DNA from: Blautia pseudococcoides | GTDB lineage: Bacteria; Bacillota; Clostridia; Lachnospirales; Lachnospiraceae | NCBI RefSeq assembly: GCF_001689125.2 | Contig: NZ_CP015405.2 | Coordinates: 1,517,001-1,581,000 of the forward strand | Direction: 5' to 3' | DNA: 64,000 bases | Shown here: in pieces, positions 35,917 to 45,394 of the stretch | How positions within the stretch are numbered: position 1 is the first letter of the stretch | How the letters are laid out: every line of letters begins with the position of its first letter | Program-made: the position numbers and the translations under genes | Notes under the pieces: generated by a model | Databases searched by the model: none | Told to the model about the DNA's origin: nothing | Seen by the model: the letters and a program-made list of their open reading frames with translations, nothing else

Positions 35917-38250
35917 TTAGTTTTCGCCTGGCGTTGTTGTCATCAAACGATATAGTTTTCCCTTGGGGAATGAGTTCTCGAAGGGCACGATGTTCCCGGC
36001 ACAGCGGATCAGCCCATGCCCGGCGCTGACATTGGTGATGTAGCTGAGCTGGTTATCGGAAATGTTCAGAAGGTTTGCCAGCTCCTCCCGGTCCGTGCTG
36101 GACTGGTTCAGCAGGATCAAAAATTCACTGTTCGCCAGCATGAGCCTTGCCGTATCTGATTTCAAAAGCTCCTCCACGTTCTGGGTCAGCCCGGTCACAA
36201 AGCCGTTATATTTCCTTATCCTCTTATAAAGCCGATAGAAAAAGTCCGCACTGTACTGGTACCGGAACAACAGATAGAATTCATCTGCAAAGATCCAGGT
36301 CGTCCTGCCCCGCTTCCAGTTCTGGATGACCCGGTTGAAGATGCTGTCCAGCGTTACCAGCATGCCAAGGGGCATCAGCTGCTCGCCCAATTCCCGGATA
36401 TCATAGGCAATGATGCGGCTTTTCGTATCCACGTTGGTGTGCTGTGCAAAGGTGTTGAGGCTTCCGTTGATGAACAGTTCTGCCGACAGTGCCAGCCCTC
36501 TGGCTTCTTCTTCTGGCTGGAGCATCAACTGGCGGTACAAATCTTTCAGTGTCGGTACCTCCCCGGTATAGCCGCCCCGCATATAATCCCGGTAGACATC
36601 CGCCGTACAGCGGTCCAGAATGGACTTTTCCTTTGCCGACAGGTTCCCGGCCCCCACCAGCTGCTCGAACAGGGAGAGGATGAACTCTGATTTTTCGATC
36701 AGGGGATTTTTGTCATTGCCATAGGCGGAATCCATATCCAGTGCATTCAGATGGGTATTCGAGGTGGCGGATATCTTCACCACTTCCCCCTGCAGCGCCT
36801 CCACAAGAGAGCCGAACTCGGATTCCGGGTCCAGGATCAGGATGTCATCTTCTGTGGAAAGCGCCAGATCCACGATCTCTTCCTTTGCGGAAAAGCTCTT
36901 CCCGGAGCCGCTCACGCCCAGACGGAAAGAGTTCCCGTTGAGCAGCTTCCTCCGGTCTGCCACCAGCATGTTTTTGCTGACTGCGTTCTGTCCGTAGTAG
37001 ATGCCCCCGGGCTGCATGATCTCCTGTGTATGGAAGGGGATCAGCACTGCCGTGGACTCTGTGGTCAAGGTGCGCAGGGCATTGATCTTGCGCAGTCCAT
37101 AAGGAAGGACTGTGTTCAGACCGTCCACTTGCTGCCACTTCAAGACTGCCATCTGGCACAGGTGTTTTCTGGCCACGGACAGCAGGGTATCCGTATCAGA
37201 ATCCAGCTGTTCCTTGGTGTCTGCCATATGCACCATGGTCAGAAGGCCGAACATCATCCGCTGGTCTCTGGTGGTCAGGTCATCCAGCATTTCCTTGGTC
37301 TCCTTTCTCTGGAGCTCCATATCATAGGGAACAATGGCAGAAAAGTTATTGTTGGCGTTCTGCCGCCTCTGCCAGTTGGTCACATTGGTTTCCACGCCCA
37401 GCAGCTTGTTCTGGATCTCCCGCACCGCTTCATCCGTAGGGACTGGCAGGATGTCAATGGACAGCATCAGGTCCCGGCTTAAGTCGCACTGCTCCGACAC
37501 CATGTCATCCTTCACGTAGCTGGCGTAATCCTGCATGAACAGCACCCTCCCAAAGCGTTCCCCTGCCTTGAAATAGTCCTTGTGAAACTCCATGGAGTCC
37601 GGGCAGATCCAATCCTTGAAGCTGTGCCCTTTTTGGGCAAATGCTTTCAGGTCAAAAGGGAAGCTCTGGGGCATGTCCGCCCGGAAGAAATCCCGGAAGA
37701 TCTGCAGCCGTTCCTCTGCGTCCAGCTCCTCCCCCACAGAGGAGAGCTTTGCCAGATGGGTGATGATGTCCGTACCCACACGTGCAAAATACGTCCTCGC
37801 CTCGTCAATGTTCTTCTTATGGATGCTGATGGTCAGATACCTTTCCTGATAGATACTGTTGTTTGTGCCGCTGACTTTGGATAAGAGCATTTCGTTATAC
37901 TCCCTGCGGTACTCATCCAGTCCATCCTCTTTCATCGGAATTAAAAGGGACTGTTCAAATTCCTCTTTGTTGATCCTTCTGTTGTTCAGCGTGATCTTGG
38001 CAGATGTGCCGGAATCCAGTGCATTTAAGAGTTCCGAGTAATCAAGGAACATCTCTGTCTTGTCCTCTTTGCTTGCAATGGAATAATTGATATCAGAAAA
38101 CCGAAAGGTTTTTGAAAATTTATTGCCTGTTTGAAAGATCCCGTCCCGCCAGATCCTGCGGATCGGGATGAACTGCTGTACGGACTTTGGGACTTTGAAT
38201 TTCTCCCGGTCCATTTTGACTGCCTGATTTAATGTTTTAATCAAACGCAT
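35917..38250 (-). CDS. virB4: VirB4/TraE-family conjugation ATPase
   Basis: 777 aa. N-terminal VirB4/CagE region, then Walker A RLGVSGSGKSFSAK, Walker B DDILILDPESEFG and the WIFADEFYLLFR motif, followed by the arginine-finger region near GLTQNVEELL. It energises assembly of the type IV secretion channel at the inner face of the membrane. It overlaps the PrgI gene by 14 nt, the usual Tn1549-type arrangement. Length and motifs look intact. Confidence 0.95.
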   Translation of the reverse strand: MRLIKTLNQAVKMDREKFKVPKSVQQFIPIRRIWRDGIFQTGNKFSKTFRFSDINYSIASKEDKTEMFLDYSELLNALDSGTSAKITLNNRRINKEEFEQSLLIPMKEDGLDEYRREYNEMLLSKVSGTNNSIYQERYLTISIHKKNIDEARTYFARVGTDIITHLAKLSSVGEELDAEERLQIFRDFFRADMPQSFPFDLKAFAQKGHSFKDWICPDSMEFHKDYFKAGERFGRVLFMQDYASYVKDDMVSEQCDLSRDLMLSIDILPVPTDEAVREIQNKLLGVETNVTNWQRRQNANNNFSAIVPYDMELQRKETKEMLDDLTTRDQRMMFGLLTMVHMADTKEQLDSDTDTLLSVARKHLCQMAVLKWQQVDGLNTVLPYGLRKINALRTLTTESTAVLIPFHTQEIMQPGGIYYGQNAVSKNMLVADRRKLLNGNSFRLGVSGSGKSFSAKEEIVDLALSTEDDILILDPESEFGSLVEALQGEVVKISATSNTHLNALDMDSAYGNDKNPLIEKSEFILSLFEQLVGAGNLSAKEKSILDRCTADVYRDYMRGGYTGEVPTLKDLYRQLMLQPEEEARGLALSAELFINGSLNTFAQHTNVDTKSRIIAYDIRELGEQLMPLGMLVTLDSIFNRVIQNWKRGRTTWIFADEFYLLFRYQYSADFFYRLYKRIRKYNGFVTGLTQNVEELLKSDTARLMLANSEFLILLNQSSTDREELANLLNISDNQLSYITNVSAGHGLIRCAGNIVPFENSFPKGKLYRLMTTTPGEN

Positions 38251-38683
38251 TCCCCCTTCCCTTTTTCTTTACAGGTTTCCTGCTTTTGTTCTGGGCGGCC
38301 TTCCTGCGCTTCATAAGGATTTCCGTCCCGTCTTTCCCTGTCTGTTCCCCGGCCCGTATGCCCTCCTCCAGACAGGCGTAATACAGATTTTCCGGTTTGG
38401 ACACCAGCCTTTTCGGATAGAAAAGTTCCGATTTTATCACTGCCCACAAAAACTGTTCCGCCGTCATCCCGTGGTATTTGAAAAAACCGCAGGCGGCAAA
38501 AGGGGCTGCCCCCAAAATACTAAGCCAGCCTGTGAATTCTTCGCCAAGGATATCCCTTGTACCAAAATAAATGCCTATTGCGGCAAGAACCGCCAATAGG
38601 GAAAAGGCACACTGCCGGAAATCAAGGCCAAAAAACATGGATTCGTTGTAGTTGCGGATTTCCTTATTCATTTTTACTTCCAT
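38237..38683 (-). CDS. PrgI-family conjugation membrane protein
   Basis: 148 aa. A PrgI domain with two neighbouring membrane helices (about 22-40 and 48-66), preceded by IRNYNESMFFGLDFRQ. The C-terminal tail is Lys/Arg-rich. PrgI proteins occur with VirB4 and correspond to a VirB3-like channel part. Start 38683, preceded by GGGAGG. Confidence 0.85.
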   Translation of the reverse strand: MEVKMNKEIRNYNESMFFGLDFRQCAFSLLAVLAAIGIYFGTRDILGEEFTGWLSILGAAPFAACGFFKYHGMTAEQFLWAVIKSELFYPKRLVSKPENLYYACLEEGIRAGEQTGKDGTEILMKRRKAAQNKSRKPVKKKGRGNAFD

Positions 38684-38685
38684 CT

Positions 38686-39105
38686 CTAACGTACCTCCCC
38701 TCTGTTTCTTTTTTTCTGTTTGTTTTCCTTTGGCGGCTCATGCAGTTTCCGGTACTTCTCCACACCCTTCTGGTCGAAGCTTGCCAGCCGGTCCAGGTCA
38801 AAGGCTACCTTGCGGTATCTGGCATACCCGGAATACCCGGTCTCCGGAAGCACCTTCCCCAGCTTGTGTTTCCGGATAAAATTTAGCTTGCTCTTCTCGG
38901 CAAAGGTATCGATATACGCCTCATTTTGTTCCGCCGGCGAGTAGGGGAGGTTGATTGTCAGGTCTGCAAAAGACTCTTTCCTCCCCTCTTCCATATGGCA
39001 CAGCCCGATATACAGCCGGTCGCCATAAGTGTAAGCCCCTACCTCCAGCATCAGTTCCTCATGTCCAAACTCCCAATCATATCCCAATGTTTTTTGTTCT
39101 TCCAT
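38686..39105 (-). CDS. DUF4313 family protein
   Basis: 139 aa, with YTYGDRLYIGLCHMEEGRKESFADLTINLPYSP-type core and YIDTFAEKSKLNFIRKHKLG, which match the DUF4313 proteins found in Tn1549-like elements. Soluble, function unknown. Its end is 2 bp from the PrgI start. Confidence 0.75.
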   Translation of the reverse strand: MEEQKTLGYDWEFGHEELMLEVGAYTYGDRLYIGLCHMEEGRKESFADLTINLPYSPAEQNEAYIDTFAEKSKLNFIRKHKLGKVLPETGYSGYARYRKVAFDLDRLASFDQKGVEKYRKLHEPPKENKQKKRNRGEVR

Positions 39106-39139
39106 ACCATTCCTCCCATCGAATGCTCTTTGTTGTTTT

Positions 39140-39979
39140 TTATAATCCCATGATCTCCTTCACGATCCGGTCGGATGCCTTTACCGCCCCTACCAGTATC
39201 AATAAGTTAAACACCAGCTCCCCTACATAATTCCAGACGATCGTCACGGCGGAGAGGCTGGTGTCTCCCACGGCAGGCGGGCTTGCCGCAAATACCGAAA
39301 AGATGATGCAGGCCAGGGCGATGACCGCGCCTTCCAGACACACTCCGGCATAAGAACGCAGGAAATTCTTCCCCACAGACTGTGTGGGTTCCCCCGCAAA
39401 GCTGGCTATGGGAAGGGGCGCAATGGCCGTATACATATACAGCTTGAACATCCTTCCATAAACAGTCAGTATCATCACAAAGGACAGCACCGTGATAAGG
39501 AGGCTGCCCAGCAGCGTCACGATCCACAGGGGGATCGATTCCAGCATGCCCACCGATTCTACTTTCTCTATGATCTCTGCGGGAAGCTCCGTCACACCGC
39601 CGTCCCCCATGCCCGAACCGGACATGATCCTGGATATGACTCCCTGCACAATGGAAAAGATGGAATTCATCAGCTCCATCCCATACATGACCGCCCCCTG
39701 TGCCAGCGCAAACCGGATAAAGGCTTTTAATGCATGCTCCGGTTTTTTCAGGTCTGTAAAGCTCCCGCAGGTCTTGACAAGGCCCACGGCAAAGAATAAG
39801 ACCAGCAGGCCGTATCCGATGGCTTTTAACGCATCGTTGATATTTACCATCACGTTCCAGATTCCCCCGCCTTTAAAGGTTTCCGGGTTCTGGGTCAGCA
39901 ATGTCCATATTTCTGCCAGCTTCTCACTCCATGTCTCCAGCGCCGAATTCAAATTTTGTACGATCCAGTTATCACTCAA
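39140..39979 (-). CDS. TrbL/VirB6-like conjugation membrane protein (CD1112 type)
   Basis: 279 aa with about six membrane helices, for example AIGYGLLVLFFAVGLVKTCG, IPLWIVTLLGSLLITVLSFVMI and GVCLEGAVIALACIIFSVFA. The motif APLPIASFAGEPTQSVGKNFLR is typical for the CD1112 family of the C. difficile CTn elements. It forms part of the inner-membrane pore. Downstream of Maff2 in the same operon. Confidence 0.85.
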   Translation of the reverse strand: MSDNWIVQNLNSALETWSEKLAEIWTLLTQNPETFKGGGIWNVMVNINDALKAIGYGLLVLFFAVGLVKTCGSFTDLKKPEHALKAFIRFALAQGAVMYGMELMNSIFSIVQGVISRIMSGSGMGDGGVTELPAEIIEKVESVGMLESIPLWIVTLLGSLLITVLSFVMILTVYGRMFKLYMYTAIAPLPIASFAGEPTQSVGKNFLRSYAGVCLEGAVIALACIIFSVFAASPPAVGDTSLSAVTIVWNYVGELVFNLLILVGAVKASDRIVKEIMGL

Positions 39980-40050
39980 TCCTTTTCACCTCTTTTCTGC
40001 AAAAGTTGATCAATGAGGATGCGCCAGGCATCCCCATCTCCGCTTTGTGG

Positions 40051-40329
40051 CTATCCCATGATCAGGTCCAGGATTTCTTTTGCAAAGGTGATAATGACCC
40101 CTCCTGCCAGTGTCAGAAATCCGTTTGCCCTCTGGCTTGGGTCATGGCTCTTTAGGCTCAGTCCCACCTGTACCACGCCAAACCCCAGCAGGATCAGGCC
40201 GATGGCACGGATGAGCGAAAAAATAAAGGTGGACAGGTTATTGACCACCGTCAGCGGATCCCCTGCGGCATAGACGGAGATACCTCCGACCGTGAAAAAG
40301 CAGACAGCGCCCACATAACAGCATGCCAT
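40051..40329 (-). CDS. Maff2-family small membrane protein
   Basis: 92 aa from ATG 40329; two membrane helices and the conserved LSLKSHDPSQRANGFLTLAGG. Probably a VirB2-like pilin or channel component. The reading frame stays open 26 codons further upstream (KKSKEAKEDKKKYTPKQRLQRG), as in relatives, to an ATT at 40407 that has GGAGG 8 nt before it; so a rare ATT start and a longer product are possible. Confidence 0.85.
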   Translation of the reverse strand: MACCYVGAVCFFTVGGISVYAAGDPLTVVNNLSTFIFSLIRAIGLILLGFGVVQVGLSLKSHDPSQRANGFLTLAGGVIITFAKEILDLIMG

Positions 40330-40440
40330 CCCTCTCTGCAGCCGCTGTTTCGGTGTGTATTTTTTCTTATCTTCTTTCGCTTCCTTGCTCTTTTTTAAAA
40401 TTTTAATATTACATTCCTCCCATCTGAAATGACTGGCTGT

Positions 40441-41510
40441 TTAGCCCGTCACAGAAAAAGGCTCTCCAAGGATATCTTCCTCAGAGAGCAGTTCATAGTC
40501 ATCGTACCGTGCCGCATCAAATAAAAACCCATCATGAGCCAGGGGAGCCTCTGCATAATTGAAAGGCTTAGCCCCTCCATCCTCTGTATCTTTGATATTC
40601 GGATGCCGCATCAGGTCATACTTGCTGTCCATGATGGCCCGCTCGCCCCGGATGAATAAAAGTGCATTGGAATTATCCAGCATCCGGACTTCATCCGGTG
40701 TTAAAAGCTCCCTGCCGCTCTGCTGGTAGTTCGTGGAATAGCTGCCGGATCGCCCTTTCGTCTGCCCGTAGGTATTGGTATCGATGGTCTCTTTTCCCAG
40801 CAGCTCCGAGACATATTTATGGGTCTCTTTTTCATTGCCGCCCAGATATAAAAACTGATCACAATTGCCCACGAGACTTTCCCAGCTGTCCTTGAACAGC
40901 GCCTTAAGCTGGCTCATGTTCTGGATGATGATGCTGCAAAAAATAGAGCGGGAACGGCAGGTCGCCAATATTTTCTCAAACTCATTTGGCAGGGAAACAT
41001 TCGGGAATTCATCCATAATACAGTTTACAGGTACAGGCAGTTTCCCTCCATGCACACGGTCTGCCACGTAATACAACGTCTGAAACAGCTGGCTGTAGAT
41101 CATTCCCACCAGATAGTTGAGGCTGGAATCCGCATCCGGGATACAGCAGAACAGGGCCACCTTTTTCTCCCCCATGCTGGCAAGGTCCAGTTCGTCCATA
41201 CAGGTCAGGCTGGCAATCTGCTTGAGGTTGAAAGCCGCCAGACGTACCCCAACACTGATCAGGATGGACTTTGCCGTCTTCCCTGCCGCCTGTTTGTAAA
41301 TATGGTACTGCTTCACCGCAATGCTCTGTGGCTCCCGCATCTCCAGCCGCTCAAACAGGATATCAAGAGGAGCCCCATATTCCTCGTCTTCCTCCTTTAC
41401 CTGTGCAGAGCCCAGCATTTCCATGATCATGGAGAAATTCTGTTCCTCCGGCGGTGCTTCATGGATCAGATACAGCATCAAGGCCTGCAGGAGCGCCGTT
41501 TCGCTCTTCT
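40441..41510 (-). CDS. virD4: VirD4 coupling protein, 3' exon
   Basis: Downstream exon: KSETALLQALMLYLIHEAP to the C-terminus, with VALFCCIPDADSSLNYL, the Walker B-like CIMDEFPNVS, and QNMSQLKALFKDSWESLVGNC. Joined to 44337-44970 the frame is intact (1704 nt, 567 aa). The coupling protein brings the relaxase-DNA complex to the secretion channel. Confidence 0.85.
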
Positions 41511-44336
41511 ATGGGTGCCACCCCCACAGTTACCTGTGGGGTAGACACTTTTAACGATAGGTAACTCTTTGATATCATCTCCAAGTTTTCCCCCGCCCCA
41601 AACCGTGCGCGACAGTTTCCCATCACACGGCTTTCCATCCATATGTTTCCTTTTCTAATTAGTACACAATTCTCAACAAATGACAGACATTGCTATCTGT
41701 TCACGATTTCTGAATCTTCTTAACCTATTCAACTTTTCCAATGCTTTCTTGTCCAACTTTAGCTTTTCCACCGCTTTCCTATAGATTTCCGGCTCTGCTC
41801 CTTCCAAGGAAATCAAATTTTTCACCTGTGGAATGACCAGTACCAGATTTTGATACTTATCTCTCATTCCAGCCGGCAGATTCCTTTTCCGATGAAGGAC
41901 ACAGTTTTTAACATCCAATTCAACACCACTGACAAAACATTTCCCCTGCTGGGCTACATATAAAGATAAGCGGTTATCGTTCATCTCTATTGTGGCTCCG
42001 GGTATTGGGTGCTGCATTAAATATTCGATTTTATCCGCACTGACTGTCCGAATATTACGGTGTATCAGTGCCCTGCCCTCTTTCGTATAGTTATTAACGG
42101 CTTTTGGCTTGTACATCGGACTTTTATGCTGTACATATCCAAGCGGTGCTACTGGCAGTCCGTCCACAAATCGTAACTGCTTACTGTCTCCATAGCGGAC
42201 TGCTATGTACCGTGGCACCATTCGTCTTGTTGATTTCGTTAATCTAGTTCTTAATCGTATTTCCAGGTTCTTTCTGATATTAAAGGCAATCGGGTCTAAA
42301 TCCTCTTGTATATTTGTTGCATATCGGTAATAATTATGGACTCCCAAAATATATGCATTATACCTGCATACCTTCCGATAGGATTCCTCCATATCTTTAG
42401 GGTTCTGTAAGTCCTTTACCAATTCTTTGACTTCCACTTTGATGCGTTCCTTTGCCTTCTGGCTGATATGGGATGTGACTACCCTCTTTTTCCCTTTCTT
42501 CCTGACCTTCAGCCTGAATCCAAGAAATTCGGAGTAGTTCTTCCGCAGGTTCACTATCTTTGATTTTTCCTCTGAAATGGATAAATCCAGCCGGTCTTTC
42601 AGCCACTTCCTGATAGCGATAAACATACATCTGGCATCTTCATAGTTTCTGCAAAATACCTTAAAATCGTCGGCGTACCGGACAATATAACACTCTTTTA
42701 GATTGCTAAATTTCCTAAGAGATTTGATTCTTCCATTGTCTGACACCGTTCCATTAGGACAGATATATTTTGTGAATTCTTTACGCGTTTTCATCCCTTC
42801 CCATTGGCTTGTTACCCACCAGTCCAGTTCATTCAGGACTATGTTGGATAATAATGGAGAAAGTATCCCCCCTGTGGTGTACCTTTATCTGGAAAGCCGA
42901 TTCCAGCAACCTCTCCTTTTAGCATCTTACTCACAATGCATATCAATGACTTATCCCGGATTCCCAGCGTCCACATCTGTTTTAATAGTTTTCCGTGGCT
43001 TGCATTATCAAAGAATCCTTTCACATCAATATCTACAACATAGTGCAGATTCATCTGTTGCATCATTTTATAGCATTGTGCAAGTGCATTTTCAGCACTT
43101 CGGTTTGGTCTGAATCCATTGCTCCGTTCATGGAACTTTGCTTCACAGATTGGTTCCAACACCTGCTTTATGCACTGCTGTATCAATCTGTCCAGAATAG
43201 TTGGTATACCCAGCGGGCGGGTGCCGCCATTTGGCTTAGGTATCTCTTTACGTTTTACAGGCTGTGGGATATAATTCTCCAGCCGTTTCCTTACTGTGAA
43301 AATCAGTTTTTTCTCCGGATATTTTTCAATATCTGAGATGGTCATTCCATCCGTACCCGGTGTCTTACTTCCCTTGTTCTTTTTCAGGCTCCTGTATGCA
43401 AGTTTGATATTCTCATCCGACTGGATGAGGGATAGCAGTTTCTTGAACTTCCTGCCATCCAGACTTTCTGCATACAGCCTGTCAAAAGACTTCTGAAGGC
43501 TGTAATATTCCGCATTACGGAGTTTCTGCCTTTTTCCTATCTGTTCATTTGCTGACAAAGTCGGCTACCTCCTTAGTATCAATTCGATTTATTGATGAAG
43601 TTTGCCTCTGTTAGTCATACTCGAACCTTTGTTGATTGTGTAATTCTTGTACTTAAGTTACATACGGACTAACGGCTATCCCTCCACCGTGTTATCCACG
43701 GTTTCCACGGTACTGTGCCGTCGCTCTCAGCCGGATAAAGTCAAGTTCCCTCAAATTCCTTTCTTCAATTAGATTTGTTTCCTTGACAACACACCCCTGC
43801 AACGGGTTACCATGTGTCCCGACCTTTCCACGTTCCGATATTCCTATCTTTACATATGCTTTTAGGTGCTCCCTATGAGCCTGTATGCTTGGATGTACCT
43901 GTAATACATCATGGTATTTCATCTCTGGGAAACTTACTCTACCACACATACGCTACTTCACGTAGCATCGGGCTTTTCTCCCGATTCCCTTTATAGACTC
44001 GTACATTCAGTTGTTCGTCATCCATGCATCCGACATGGAATCCTCACCATGAGCATTTTATAGACTCCCGGCCTATCACCCACAGCCACCTCTGGCTTGG
44101 TTTGCCGCAACGTGCGTGATCGTCACAGCGGGTGTATACAGCCGACTTCACCGGGCGTTATACCACTGGAAGGATGCACTTCCAGACGCATACCGGAGTA
44201 TCAGAGCAGGCGTTTCCGGGCGTTACCCCTTCATTCCACCTGTCGGAATATCAGTTCTCTAAGAACTGATTCAGTTTTATATATCAAATCATGTGCGTTC
44301 TTATGCCGTAGCTTTTCACTACGGAACGTGTCGCAC
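41511..44336 (-). mobile_element. Group II intron 2, inside virD4
   Basis: 5' end GTGCGACACGTTCC at 44336; domain V (GCCGTGTGATGGGAAACTG to GCACGG) near 41610-41640; 3' end ...GGCACCCAT at 41511. Joining the exons restores DPFWEKSETALL, the expected VirD4 sequence. It interrupts the gene between the two halves of the ATPase. Confidence 0.85.
41673..43558 (-). pseudogene. ltrA: Frameshifted maturase of group II intron 2
   Basis: Two overlapping frames, 42839-43558 (RT fingers and palm to KGTPQGG) and 41673-42794 onward (YADD, domain X, HNH-like CVLHRKRNLPAGMRDKYQNL). The switch is at a run of six C on the plus strand (42867-42872). One more base would restore PQGGILSPLLSNI. So the gene is broken by a one-base loss at a homopolymer, unless ribosomes slip there. 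Related to the intact maturase of intron 1. Confidence 0.85.
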
Positions 44337-44970
44337 CCCAGAACGGGTCCTGGGACTGCGACCCTTTTGGCGTGGTGTTCTGGATCAGGTTGGATATCAG
44401 GCGCAGCACGTCCTTGTCATCATGGACATACGCAAACGGGTTGTAGCAAAAGGACGTGTCCGGGTTGATCAGGTCGAATACCCGGACTTCATAGCCTTTT
44501 TTCTTTAACAGTCCCCCGGTCTTTCGAAGCAGCTCGGCCTTTGGATCAGTAATGATCATGGAACAGTTGCACTGCATGATGTTTGGCAGGGCATACCCTC
44601 TGGATTTTCCCGCGCCGGAACCGCCCACCACCAGTACGTTCAGGCACCTGCGGTGCCGATAGGTGTCCAGCCCGATACGGAAATTCTGGGTCATGAGGAG
44701 GTTGTGGAAGTAATCCTTATCCTCGTACTTCTTTCGGAGCCTTTTCACATCCCCCCATTTTGCGGAGCCGTGCTCTTCTCCCCGGCGGTAGTTTTTCTGG
44801 CTGGAATAATAGATGCCGATCCCCATGCCATAGATTCCGGTACAGATCAGTACCGATTTCAAAGTATACTTGGTCGCATGAAGTGCAAAGGGATGCTCCA
44901 GTTTTTGGCTCAGTGCTTCCATGATTCCAAGCAGGTTCTGGCCCGGCTCTATGCAGTCTGCAAAAAGCAC
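44337..44970 (-). CDS. virD4: VirD4 coupling protein, 5' exon
   Basis: From GTG 44970: one membrane helix (about 38-55), YRRGEEHGSAKWGD, Walker A VVGGSGAGKSR, then DPKAELLRKTGGLLKKKGYEVRVFDLINPD. It ends at DPFW at the intron. The reading frame is open for 36 codons further upstream and there encodes another hydrophobic helix (WILWLFALPIVWWGA), expected in this family, but no ATG, GTG or TTG was found in that stretch. The real start may thus be non-standard, or the N-terminus has been lost. Confidence 0.8.
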
Positions 44971-45035
44971 CGCTCCCCACCAGACAATGGGTAAAGCAAA
45001 AAGCCAGAGTATCCACTCTGACTTTCTGCTCTGTG

Positions 45036-45293
45036 CTACCGGGACGGCACCTCTTTCTTTTTCTCCGGGCCTCCGGTCTTATGGAACTGATCCACTCCCG
45101 GAACCAGTGCCAACGTGCTCCCATTCTCCCATTCCACATGGATCTGCCCGGCATCGTCCACATGGAATACCTTGCCTTTTAACCCGGCCAGCATCTGCGG
45201 CTCCCCGTCCATCTCATCCAGACAAATCCGTGTCCCCTCCGGGTAACGCTTCCTTAACTGTTCAATTTTTGCTCTCTCATAATCCAAACACAT
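45036..45293 (-). CDS. DUF4314 family protein
   Basis: 85 aa: RYPEGTRICLDEMDGEP, then GLKGKVFHVDDAGQIHVEWENGSTLALVPG, an SH3-like beta fold typical of DUF4314. GGAGG lies only 1 nt before the ATG at 45293, so the TTG two codons later (45287) may be the real start. A small soluble element protein before virD4; function unknown. Confidence 0.75.
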   Translation of the reverse strand: MCLDYERAKIEQLRKRYPEGTRICLDEMDGEPQMLAGLKGKVFHVDDAGQIHVEWENGSTLALVPGVDQFHKTGGPEKKKEVPSR

Positions 45294-45302
45294 TCCTCCT
45301 TC

Positions 45303-45362
45303 CTACTCGTCCGGTATTTCCCACTGCCCGTGATTGTAAACAGTGTCTGTCAGTTCAATCGG
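45303..45362 (-). CDS. Possible small ORF, 3' part (split by intron insertion)
   Basis: Reads PIELTDTVYNHGQWEIPDE and stop. If the insertion 45363-49085 is removed, it joins in frame to an ORF starting at ATG 49160, giving 44 aa (MCSSVRRKTRRCRWERGNLS at the start). The ORF overlaps the end of the gene at 49145. The in-frame join supports the intron ends, but whether the ORF is expressed is unclear. Confidence 0.4.
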   Translation of the reverse strand, partial: PIELTDTVYNHGQWEIPDE

Positions 45363-45394
45363 ATAGGGGGATGATTAGTCCCCCTTCCAGTCGA

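Noticed and set aside
36751..37482. Plus-strand ORF of 243 codons
   Set aside because: Antisense to virB4, which has all its motifs; the plus-strand product has no recognisable pattern.
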